Below are positions 1-6,273 of a DNA stretch of 11,912 nucleotides, piece by piece. The notes beneath the pieces were generated by a model. That model had not been told where the DNA came from. It searched no databases and was given only the letters and a program-made list of their open reading frames with translations. The number at the start of each line of letters is the position of its first letter. Position 1 is the stretch's first letter. The position numbers and the translations under genes were made by a program. Source of the DNA: JBOHBN01 sp050698355. GTDB lineage: Bacteria > Actinomycetota > Actinomycetes > Streptosporangiales > WHST01. Where the stretch lies: assembly GCA_050698355.1 (NCBI GenBank), contig JBOHBN010000148.1, positions 1-11,912 of the forward strand, given 5' to 3'.

Positions 1-2
1 GG

Positions 3-329
3 CTCGAGGTGTACCGCGCCGTTGCCCACGGCAACGGCGCGGAACCGGACGGTGGCCGCCGGCTGTTGGCCTGGGCGCACGCCGCCGGGGCCGCCGACGT
101 GACGCCGAGCGCGTCGATCTGGTGCCATTCCACGCCCGCCGACCGCGCGTGGTGGGGCGGGATGTGGGCCGACCGCATCCTCGACTCGCGTATCGCAGAG
201 CAGGCCGTCGAGGGCGGCTACGCCACCCGCGGCGAGCTGCAGGACATCTCGGCGGCGTGGCAGGAGTGGGCCGACCACCCGGACGGCTGGTTCGCCATCC
301 CGCACGGCGAGATCCTCATCCGCTTCTAA
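3..329 (+). CDS. SAM-dependent methyltransferase, C-terminal fragment (5' end outside window)
   Basis: This open frame enters from the left edge and ends at TAA 327-329. About 108 residues remain. The tail resembles the C-terminus of class I SAM-dependent methyltransferases (UbiE/Methyltransf_11-like) that are common in actinomycetes: a YRAVAHGNGAEPDGGRRLL helix, the stretch VTPSASIWCHSTP, the WWGGMWADRI segment, and the ending DGWFAIPHGEIL. The SAM-binding glycine-rich motif would lie upstream and cannot be checked, so the methyl acceptor is unknown. It would act in the cytoplasm on a small molecule or lipid. It is followed by a 63-base gap and then a gene on the same strand; no terminator hairpin is evident in that gap. 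The family assignment rests on my recall of similar C-termini and not on a catalytic motif. Confidence 0.75.
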   Translation, partial: LEVYRAVAHGNGAEPDGGRRLLAWAHAAGAADVTPSASIWCHSTPADRAWWGGMWADRILDSRIAEQAVEGGYATRGELQDISAAWQEWADHPDGWFAIPHGEILIRF

Positions 330-392
330 CCCGTATCCACAGATCGGGTTGACGGACGCCTATGGGTACGCGTTCGGCCCCGCGCTGTACGT

Positions 393-1352
393 GTGCGCAC
401 CCTCCCGGCCGAACTTGACGCTCTCATCGCCCGTCAGTGCGGCCTGGTCAGCCGCTCGCAACTGCTGTCGCACGGCATTACCGGCGGGACCGCAAGGACG
501 AGGGTGGAGGCGGGCCGGTGGCGGCGCACGTACCCGGGGGTCTACGCAACGATCACCGGCAGGCTGAGCCGCGAAGGTGAGATCTGGGCAGCGTTGCTCT
601 ACGCGGGTGAGGGTGCGACCGTGAGCCACCAGACGGCCGCGGAGCTCCACGGCCTTGTGGACGACGCGGATGCCGAGGTAGACGTCATGGTTCCCGTAGG
701 TCGTCGTGTCAGGTCACGTAGGCGGGTGCGTGTGCACTACGCGCATCGGCTGCCGCAAACCCGCAACAAGGTACGGGTACCACCAGTCGTCGGGATCGAC
801 GACACCGTGCTTGACCTGGTCGACGCCTCCGCGCACCCACGCGAGGCCGTCGACTGGGTGAGCCGCGCGGTGCAACGACGGCGAACGACGGCCGGGCGCC
901 TGCGCTCGGCGCTGGAGTCGCGGAAGAAGATCCGCTGGCGCGACGCCGTTTCCGGCGTTCTGGCCGACGTGTCCACTGGCGCCGAGACACCGCTCGAGTT
1001 GGCGTACCTGCGCCTCGTGGAGCGAGCGCACGGGCTGCCGACCGGCACCCGGCAACGGCATCGCAAGGTCGGGCGTGCAACCCAGTGGATCGACGTCGAC
1101 TACGAGGAGTACGCGGTCCGCGTCGAGCTGGACGGGCGGCTCGGCCATACGGGCGACGGCGCGTTCCGTGACCGCGCACGGGACAACGTGTCGAGCGAGG
1201 AGGGCTACGTGACGCTGCGGTACGGCTGGACCGAGACGCGGTTCGACGCGTGCGCCACGGCCGTCCAGGTGTCGAAGCTGCTGCAGCGACATGGTTGGGC
1301 CGGCGCGCCCGTGCCGTGCGGCCCCGACTGCCCCCTGCTATCGACCCGGTGA
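393..1352 (+). CDS. AbiEi-antitoxin-like protein with C-terminal DUF559/Vsr-like nuclease-fold region
   Basis: This 319-residue protein has two parts. Residues about 8-52 (LDALIARQCGLVSRSQLLSHG, then a WRRTYPGVYAT-like segment) match the winged-helix N-terminus of type IV AbiEi-family antitoxins. Residues about 195-300 look like the small DUF559/Vsr-type PD-(D/E)XK fold: acidic D234 and D236, an E245-x-D247 motif in RVELDG, then RDN and a TLRYGW strand. The tail has two cysteines (C309, C313) in a PCGPDCP motif that I recall as typical of this actinobacterial family. The start is GTG 393; no Shine-Dalgarno site precedes it, but the protein aligns from its first residues. No AbiEii-type nucleotidyltransferase toxin lies next to it, so a working toxin-antitoxin pair is not supported. 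It may be an orphan regulator or a nuclease-like protein. Its TGA stop is formed by the first bases of a 52-bp palindrome. Confidence 0.8.
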   Translation: MRTLPAELDALIARQCGLVSRSQLLSHGITGGTARTRVEAGRWRRTYPGVYATITGRLSREGEIWAALLYAGEGATVSHQTAAELHGLVDDADAEVDVMVPVGRRVRSRRRVRVHYAHRLPQTRNKVRVPPVVGIDDTVLDLVDASAHPREAVDWVSRAVQRRRTTAGRLRSALESRKKIRWRDAVSGVLADVSTGAETPLELAYLRLVERAHGLPTGTRQRHRKVGRATQWIDVDYEEYAVRVELDGRLGHTGDGAFRDRARDNVSSEEGYVTLRYGWTETRFDACATAVQVSKLLQRHGWAGAPVPCGPDCPLLSTR

Positions 1353-1400
1353 TCATGAAACTTCGTCGTAGTCATGACTACGCCGAAGTTTCATGATCAC
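1349..1400. repeat. 52-bp palindromic repeat, copy 1 (convergent intergenic, terminator-like)
   Basis: The two 26-base arms pair at 25 of 26 positions with no spacer. The outer arm reads GTGATCATGAAAC and the centre is GTAGTCATGACTAC. As RNA it would form a very long hairpin with only a tiny loop. It lies between the convergent AbiEi-like gene and dacB, begins one base before the stop codon of the former and ends 9 bases before the stop of the latter. A bidirectional terminator is the natural reading, although no U-tract follows. A second copy with the same outer arm and the same length lies at 3125-3176, so this is a dispersed repeat family and not a unique hairpin. Confidence 0.9.
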
Positions 1401-1409
1401 GGGAAGTGG

Positions 1410-3011
1410 TCAGCAGGCCTTGGCCCAAGAGCACTCGATGGACGGGTCGTATGTCTTGCCGCGACGCTCGTGCGGCTGCACCCGGACGTGCCGGGCGTTC
1501 TTCGCGCCGTAGCTGGCGAGCTGCACGCCCACCGCGTCCTCGATGTCCTTGACGCCGCTGTCCGCGACGTAGTTGTTGGTCAGCATCGAGAACACGAGCG
1601 GGTCACCCGCTCCGTCGGTGACGTAGCCGGACAGGCCGCTCACCGAGGTCAGCGACCCGGTCTTCGCGTGCATGTTGTCGGCGGCCGGCGTGTCGGTCAT
1701 TCGGCTGCGCAGGGTGCCGCCGACGAACCGCTTCGGGTTGCCCGCGATGGGCAGCGCGTCGTACCAGGTGTCGAACCAGGGTTCGTCCTGCGCCGCGATG
1801 AGCAGGTTGGTGATCTCGTGCGCGGTGAGCAGGTCGCCACGTGAGAGCCCGGAACCGTCCACCATGCGTAGCGTGTCGGTGTTCACGCCGAAGTCGGCCA
1901 CCGCGGACATCAGGACGTCGGTCCCGGCGTCCCAGGAGCCCTCGCCCTTCACCTCCGCACCCATGGTCTTGGTGAGGTGCTCGGCGTGCATGTTGTTGCT
2001 GAGCTTGAGGAACGGCACCAGCATCGCCGACAGGCTCATCGACTTGTGGTCGGCGACCCGCTCCGCGCGTTCCGGCGTGGCACGGTGCTTCGTGTCGTCG
2101 TCCTGCACCCGTACGCCGTGGCTGCGCAGCGCGTCGCGGAAGAGCGACGCCACCAGGTCGGTCGGCTCCCACACCGTGACCCACGTACGGTCGGCGTCGG
2201 CACCGGCCGGGATGCTGCCAGTAACGTCGATGGTGTTGTTGCCGTGACGGCGCACCGCGCTCGTCGTGTTGTCCGACCCGCTGGCGCCGGTGGTCGCCTT
2301 GTTGTTGATGTGCACGTAGTCGTTGTCCGGAACGACGGAGACCTTCGCCTTGTCGCCCTCGTGGTCGCCGGGCGCGATCCGTACGATCACGGTGCCGGCG
2401 TCGTAGTCGGTGTTCGGCGCGACGGTCAGCGCCGAGATCTGCGCGTTGTAGTAGTACGGCTCGTCGTCCCACGACCAGAACGGGCCGAGCCTGGTGTCGT
2501 CGAAGTACGTGTCGTCGGCGACGAGGCTGCCGTGGACCTTGCGGATGCCCGCGGCCGCGACGCGCTTGGCGAGCCGGTCGTAGTCACCGGCGAGGATCGT
2601 CGGGTCGCCGCCGCCGCGCAGGTAGAGGTCACCGTGCAGCGTGTGGCCCCGGACCTGGCCGGTGCGAAGCACGCTGGTCGCGAACCTGTGGTCGGGGCCG
2701 AGCACCTTCATTGCTGCGAGGGACGTGAGCAGCTTGGCGTTCGACGCCGGGTTCAGCCGCTGGTCGACGTTCTTCTTGTACAGCACCTTGCCGGTCTCGG
2801 CGTTGCGGACCTCGAGCCCGACCATCGCGCCGTCGAGGCGCTTGTCGGACAGGATCCTGTCGAGGTTGTCGGCGAGCCCGGACTTTGCGGTCGTCTTGCT
2901 CGAAGCGTGCGTCTGCGCCGCCGGCGCGAGGGCGGCGAGCGGGTTGAACGCGATCGCGGCGGCCGTGACGACCGCGCCGACCGGTGCGAGCGAGCGGAGC
3001 CGGACGGACAT
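1410..3011 (-). CDS. dacB: D-alanyl-D-alanine carboxypeptidase/endopeptidase, class C PBP (PBP4 type, family S13)
   Basis: This 533-residue secreted serine peptidase trims or cleaves D-Ala peptide bonds in peptidoglycan outside the membrane. All three penicillin-binding motifs are present in order: S90-N-A-K93 (nucleophile, SxxK), S338-N-N340 (SxN) and K450-T-G452 (KTG). The wide gap between the first two motifs is the mark of the class C PBP4/S13 group. An N-terminal signal peptide is clear (residues 1 to about 36: basic start, VGAVVTAAAIAFNPLAALAPA, then AQTHA). The ATG start at 3009-3011 has an AGGAGG site at 3016-3021. The C-terminus holds two cysteines, C527 and C533, the latter being the last residue. 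In many actinobacteria an S13 gene sits beside tilS-hpt; here it does not, so this may be an additional paralog. The gene is transcribed toward the palindrome at 1349-1400 and diverges from metG. Confidence 0.95.
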   Translation of the reverse strand: MSVRLRSLAPVGAVVTAAAIAFNPLAALAPAAQTHASSKTTAKSGLADNLDRILSDKRLDGAMVGLEVRNAETGKVLYKKNVDQRLNPASNAKLLTSLAAMKVLGPDHRFATSVLRTGQVRGHTLHGDLYLRGGGDPTILAGDYDRLAKRVAAAGIRKVHGSLVADDTYFDDTRLGPFWSWDDEPYYYNAQISALTVAPNTDYDAGTVIVRIAPGDHEGDKAKVSVVPDNDYVHINNKATTGASGSDNTTSAVRRHGNNTIDVTGSIPAGADADRTWVTVWEPTDLVASLFRDALRSHGVRVQDDDTKHRATPERAERVADHKSMSLSAMLVPFLKLSNNMHAEHLTKTMGAEVKGEGSWDAGTDVLMSAVADFGVNTDTLRMVDGSGLSRGDLLTAHEITNLLIAAQDEPWFDTWYDALPIAGNPKRFVGGTLRSRMTDTPAADNMHAKTGSLTSVSGLSGYVTDGAGDPLVFSMLTNNYVADSGVKDIEDAVGVQLASYGAKNARHVRVQPHERRGKTYDPSIECSWAKAC

Positions 3012-3043
3012 GCAGCCTCCTTGGGGGAGAGGGTGTCGGAGGC

Positions 3044-3072
3044 AGGTTATGGCCCGTACGAACCCGGGACAA
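3044..3072 (-). promoter_or_regulatory. Candidate dacB promoter
   Basis: On the reverse strand a -35-like TTGTCC (3067-3072) is followed after 17 bases by a TAnnnT-type -10 box, TAACCT (3044-3049). This would start transcription about 25 bases upstream of the dacB ATG, leaving room for its AGGAGG site. Spacing is ideal but the -10 match is only partial, so this is a prediction by eye. Confidence 0.4.
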
Positions 3073-3124
3073 GAGATTCTTGACCTCGACTCCGCCGCGT
3101 AAGCAGAAAATTCACCCTCTCTCC

Positions 3125-3176
3125 GTGATCATGAAAGATCGACGTAGCTATAGCTACGACAAGGTTTCATGATCAC
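3125..3176. repeat. 52-bp palindromic repeat, copy 2 (divergent intergenic region)
   Basis: The arms pair at 22 of 26 positions with no spacer. The outer 12 bases (GTGATCATGAAA) are the same as in the copy at 1349-1400, and the centre is CGTAGCTATAGCTACG. The right arm read in reverse complement, plus its CCCG flank, matches the left arm and flank of copy 1 at about 26 of 30 positions. This copy lies in the 239-base gap between the divergent dacB and metG genes, about 53 bases beyond the candidate dacB promoter and 74 bases before the metG start. A simple gene-end terminator role therefore does not explain it. It could insulate divergent transcription, bind a protein or be a mobile palindromic element. 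Confidence 0.88.
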
Positions 3177-3238
3177 CGGGTAGTGGGTGCGGGCGCAGGC
3201 CAGTGGTAAGTCGCGCGCGCTCGCCCGACACGGCGGTC

Positions 3239-3244
3239 TAGCCT
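3239..3244 (+). promoter_or_regulatory. Candidate -10 box of metG, suggesting a leaderless transcript
   Basis: TAGCCT fits the actinobacterial TAnnnT -10 pattern and ends 6 bases before the metG ATG. Initiation at the usual distance of about 7 bases would fall on the A of the ATG at 3251. A GGGAG stretch at 3245-3249 is too close to the start to serve as a Shine-Dalgarno site. No good -35 box is visible in the very GC-rich stretch upstream. Confidence 0.4.
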
Positions 3245-3250
3245 GGGAGC

Positions 3251-5044
3251 ATGTCCAGCCACCACATCCTCACCGGGGTCGCCTGGCCGTACGCCAGCGG
3301 CCCGCGCCACATCGGCCACGTCGCCGGCTTCGGCGTGCCGTCCGACGTCTTCTCGCGCTACCAGCGAATGGCGGGCAACGAGGTGCTGATGGTGAGCGGC
3401 ACCGACGAGCACGGCACTCCGATCCTGGTCGCTGCCGACCAGGAGGGCGTCACCCCGCGCGAGGTCGCGGACCGGTACAACAAGGTGATCGCCGAGGACC
3501 TGCGCGACCTCGGGCTCTCGTACGACCTGTTCACCCGCACGACCACCACGAACCACTACGAGGTGTCGCAGGACATCTTCGCCACGCTGTACAAGAACGG
3601 CTACATCTTCCCGCAGACCACGATGGGCGCGGTGTCGCCGTCCACCGGGCGCACGCTGCCCGACCGCTACATCGAGGGCACGTGCCCGATCTGCGGGTAC
3701 GACGGCGCGCGCGGTGACCAGTGCGACAACTGCGGCAACCAGCTCGACCCGACCGACCTGCTCAACCCGCGCAGCCGGGTCAACGGCGAGACGCCGAAGT
3801 TCATCGAGGCCGAGCACTTCTTCCTCGACCTGCCCGCCTTCGTCGAGGTGCTCGGTTCGTGGCTGTCCAGCCGTACGAACTGGCGGCCGAACGTGCTCAA
3901 GTTCGCCCTGAACCTGCTCGACGACGTCAAGCCGCGTGCGTACACCCGCGATCTCGACTGGGGCGTGCCCGTACCTCTCGATGGATGGCGCGACCGGCCT
4001 GACAAGCGCATCTACGTGTGGTTCGACGCGGTCGTCGGCTATCTGTCGGCGTCGATCGAGTGGGCGCAGCGCACCGGCGACCCGGAGGCGTGGCGGCCGT
4101 TCTGGCAGGGCGAGGACGCGCGTGCGTACTACTTCATGGGTAAGGACAACATCGTCTTTCACGCCGAGATCTGGCCCGCGCAGCTGCTCGGCTACTCCGG
4201 GCGCGGGGGCAAGGGCGGCACGCCTGGTCCGCTCGGCGAGTTGGCGCTGCCGCACGAGGTCGTCTCGAGCGAGTTCCTCACCATGGAGGCGCGCAAGTTC
4301 TCCGCATCCCGCGGGGTCGGCATCCTCGTACGTGACTTCCTGTCGCGCTACGACGCCGACGCGCTGCGCTACTACCTCACCGCGGCCGGGCCGGAGAGCC
4401 AGGACACCGACTTCACCTGGACGGAGTTCGTCCGGCGCAACAACGACGAGCTGGTCGCCGGGTGGGGCAACCTGGTCAACCGGGCGGTGTCGATGGCGGC
4501 GAAGAACGTCGGCGCGGTGCCGGAGGCGCACGGCCTGACCGATGCCGACCGGGCGCTGCTCGCCACCACGTCCGCCGCTTTCGGTTCCGTCGGTGACCTG
4601 CTGGGGAAGGCGCGGTTCAAGGCGGCGCTGACCGAGGCCATGCGTACGGTCGCGGCGGCGAACAAGTACGTCTCCGACCAGGCGCCGTGGCAGCTGAAGG
4701 ACGACCCGGAGCGGCGCGACACTGTGTTGCACGTCGCGCTGCAGGCCGTCGACGACTGCAAGACGCTGCTCACCCCCGTGCTGCCGCACTCGGCGAACGT
4801 CGTACACCGGTTGCTCGGCAACGACGAGCCGTGGGCGGGGCTGCCCGAGCTGGTCGACGTGGATCAGCCGACCGCGATCGGCTCCCCGTCGTACAGCGTG
4901 CTCACCGGCGAGTACGACACCGGCGCGCGCTGGGAGTCCACACCGATCAAGCCCGGCACGCCGCTGGCCAAGCCCACGCCGGTGTTCACCAAGCTCGATC
5001 CGTCGGTCGCCGACGAGGAGGTCGCCCGCCTCGAGCAGCGGTGA
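3251..5044 (+). CDS. metG: Methionyl-tRNA synthetase (class I)
   Basis: This 597-residue cytoplasmic enzyme charges tRNA(Met) with methionine using ATP. The class I signature HIGH is at residues 20-23 after ILTGVAWPYASGPR. The second ATP-binding signature is KFSAS at 349-353, the KMSKS-loop counterpart in actinobacterial enzymes. A zinc knuckle in the connective domain has four cysteines, C145, C148, C158 and C161 (CPIC...CDNC). The WFDA motif (258-260) and the HAEIWPAQLLG segment are typical, followed by the alpha-helical anticodon-binding domain. There is no C-terminal EMAP/Trbp111-like dimerisation domain, as is usual for the short actinobacterial form. The ATG at 3251 gives exactly the usual N-terminus. 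The gene ends two bases before a perfect palindrome. In many actinobacteria tatD follows directly; here a reverse-strand gene separates them. Confidence 0.97.
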   Translation: MSSHHILTGVAWPYASGPRHIGHVAGFGVPSDVFSRYQRMAGNEVLMVSGTDEHGTPILVAADQEGVTPREVADRYNKVIAEDLRDLGLSYDLFTRTTTTNHYEVSQDIFATLYKNGYIFPQTTMGAVSPSTGRTLPDRYIEGTCPICGYDGARGDQCDNCGNQLDPTDLLNPRSRVNGETPKFIEAEHFFLDLPAFVEVLGSWLSSRTNWRPNVLKFALNLLDDVKPRAYTRDLDWGVPVPLDGWRDRPDKRIYVWFDAVVGYLSASIEWAQRTGDPEAWRPFWQGEDARAYYFMGKDNIVFHAEIWPAQLLGYSGRGGKGGTPGPLGELALPHEVVSSEFLTMEARKFSASRGVGILVRDFLSRYDADALRYYLTAAGPESQDTDFTWTEFVRRNNDELVAGWGNLVNRAVSMAAKNVGAVPEAHGLTDADRALLATTSAAFGSVGDLLGKARFKAALTEAMRTVAAANKYVSDQAPWQLKDDPERRDTVLHVALQAVDDCKTLLTPVLPHSANVVHRLLGNDEPWAGLPELVDVDQPTAIGSPSYSVLTGEYDTGARWESTPIKPGTPLAKPTPVFTKLDPSVADEEVARLEQR

Positions 5045-5046
5045 GG

Positions 5047-5090
5047 TTGTCAGTGTCTGGTTGAGCTATAGCTCAACCAGACACTGACAA
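5047..5090. terminator. Perfect 44-bp palindrome between convergent genes (bidirectional terminator candidate)
   Basis: Both 22-base arms are exactly complementary with no spacer. The outer arm begins TTGTCAGTGTCTGG and the centre is TTGAGCTATAGCTCAA. It lies between the metG stop (5042-5044) and the stop of the convergent methionine-synthase-like gene (5096-5098), filling almost the whole 51-base gap. The position favours termination of both genes, though no U-tract follows on either side. It shares the GCTATAGC centre with the palindrome at 3125-3176, but the arms differ, so it may be a separate family with the same design. Confidence 0.8.
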
Positions 5091-5095
5091 GGTGG

Positions 5096-6217
5096 CTAGA
5101 CCGTGCCGAAGACGGCCCGCGCGGTCTCGACCAGGGTGGTGAGCTTGCGGCGCTCGTCGTCCGCACTGACGGCGTTGCCCTCGATGGAGGTCGCGAAGCC
5201 GCACTGGGTGCCGACCGCGAGCCGGTCGAGTCCGACGAGCTGGGCCGCCTGGCGTACGCGCGCCGACAGGTCGTCGACGGTCTCCGCCCGTGGCGTCTTC
5301 GTGGTGACCAGGCCGAGCACGACCGCCGTGTCGTCGCGGACGAGGCGCAGCGGGTCGAACCCGCCGGAGCGCTCGTCGTCGTACTCGAGGAGCAGCCGGT
5401 CGGCGTCGATGCGCCCGAACACCGGCGCGGCGATGGCGTCGTAGCCGCCGGACACCAACCACCTGCTGTGCTGGTTGCCACGGCACAGGTGGAAGCCGAA
5501 CGTCGCCGGACGCCCGGCCGCGATCACGGCGTTGTCCAGCTCCACGCCGTACGACAGCCAGCGGTCGACGTCCCAGCCGCGGGCGGTGTAGAAGTCGCGC
5601 CAGGTCGGGTCGATGAGCAGCGGGTAGTGCGGCGCGTCGATCTGGATGTAGGTGCAGCCGAGGCGCACCAGCTCGCGCACTTCGTCGGTGAGGATGTCCA
5701 CGACGTCTGCCATGAACGCGTCGAGAGTCGCGTACGCGTCGGCGGACCGCTCGGGTGACCAGAGGTTGGCGAACAGCGTCGGGCTCGGCAGGGTGACCTT
5801 GGGCACGCAGGTGGTGATGGCGCGCAGGAACGTGAACTCCTCCGCAGCCAGGCTCCGACGGCGGTGCAACGGCGCGGTCACCGCCAGTTCCTCCGGTCGC
5901 TTCACCGTGTCGTCGCCGAGCGTGTCGGAGTGCCACGCGCCGTGCAGCCACGCGTTCATGTCGACGCCGCTGAAACCCTCGCAGGCCGCGGTCAGCTCGC
6001 TCTGGAACGAGTCGCGCCGTACCTCGCCGTCGGTGATGACCGGGCACCCGGCGTCCTCCTGTAACGCGACAACCTCGCGTACCGCACGGTCCTCGACGGC
6101 CTTGTACGCCGGGTTCGTGAGCGCGCCGCTGGCGTGCCGGTCGCGCGCGTCGCGCAGGTAGGCTGGCCGCAGCAGGCTGCCTACGTGCTCCACCCTTGCC
6201 GTTACGGCTTCACCCAT
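5096..6217 (-). CDS. Cobalamin-independent methionine synthase (MetE C-terminal-like) family protein
   Basis: This 373-residue protein is a single TIM-barrel of the MetE C-terminal/YxjG-like family, far shorter than full MetE (about 750 residues). It keeps the zinc-ligand set in family order: H243 and C245 (FHLCRGNQ), E278 (LLLEYD) and C339 (GTQCGF). The E-to-C spacing of 61 equals that in the E. coli enzyme as I recall it. The N-terminal VEHVGSLLRP and the QIDAP motif (192-196) are also family features. It probably transfers a methyl or alkyl group to a thiol such as homocysteine; the methyl donor is not known, and members can also act on other thiols such as coenzyme M. The ATG start is preceded by a GGAGGGAG site about 6 bases away. 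It lies between metG and tatD, which are usually adjacent, and is divergent from tatD by only 56 bases. Confidence 0.88.
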   Translation of the reverse strand: MGEAVTARVEHVGSLLRPAYLRDARDRHASGALTNPAYKAVEDRAVREVVALQEDAGCPVITDGEVRRDSFQSELTAACEGFSGVDMNAWLHGAWHSDTLGDDTVKRPEELAVTAPLHRRRSLAAEEFTFLRAITTCVPKVTLPSPTLFANLWSPERSADAYATLDAFMADVVDILTDEVRELVRLGCTYIQIDAPHYPLLIDPTWRDFYTARGWDVDRWLSYGVELDNAVIAAGRPATFGFHLCRGNQHSRWLVSGGYDAIAAPVFGRIDADRLLLEYDDERSGGFDPLRLVRDDTAVVLGLVTTKTPRAETVDDLSARVRQAAQLVGLDRLAVGTQCGFATSIEGNAVSADDERRKLTTLVETARAVFGTV

Positions 6218-6236
6218 GCATCTCCCTCCGGTTGAT

Positions 6237-6248
6237 CACGATAACGTG
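6237..6248. promoter_or_regulatory. Short inverted repeat in the divergent gap upstream of tatD
   Basis: CACG-ATAA-CGTG is the most AT-rich spot in the 56-base gap between two divergent genes, and it offers a TAnnnT-like -10 box on each strand (TAACGT at 6242-6247 forward, TATCGT at 6238-6243 reverse). It may be overlapping divergent promoters or a small operator. No convincing -35 boxes are present. The arms are only four bases, so chance occurrence is quite possible. Confidence 0.25.
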
Positions 6249-6273
6249 CTCGGCTGGAGGAAAGGGGAACGGT

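Noticed and set aside
393..1352. A complete AbiE-type toxin-antitoxin operon
   Set aside because: Only the AbiEi-like part is present; the next gene is dacB on the opposite strand and the upstream gene is a methyltransferase, so no toxin partner is visible.
1977..3083. Long forward-strand open frame opposite dacB
   Set aside because: It is the high-GC shadow of dacB; the composition is dominated by Arg, Val, Gly and Asp, and dacB carries all three PBP motifs on the other strand.
3173..4807. A 544-codon open frame on the reverse strand opposite metG
   Set aside because: It lies antisense to a certain metG, has an Arg/Val/Gly-rich composition typical of GC-driven mirror frames, and shows no domain or ribosome binding site.
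1349..5090. A composite mobile element bounded by the palindromes
   Set aside because: No transposase or integrase gene is present, the enclosed genes are housekeeping-like, and no target-site duplications flank the palindromes.
6196..6273. Upstream extension of tatD to an ATG-like start at 6196
   Set aside because: It would overlap the start of the divergent methionine-synthase-like gene and add residues unlike TatD; GTG 6274 has a good ribosome binding site.
6218..6273. A SAM, cobalamin or other riboswitch ahead of the methionine-synthase-like gene
   Set aside because: Only 56 bases separate the divergent starts, too little for a known methionine- or cobalamin-related riboswitch, and no conserved core was seen.
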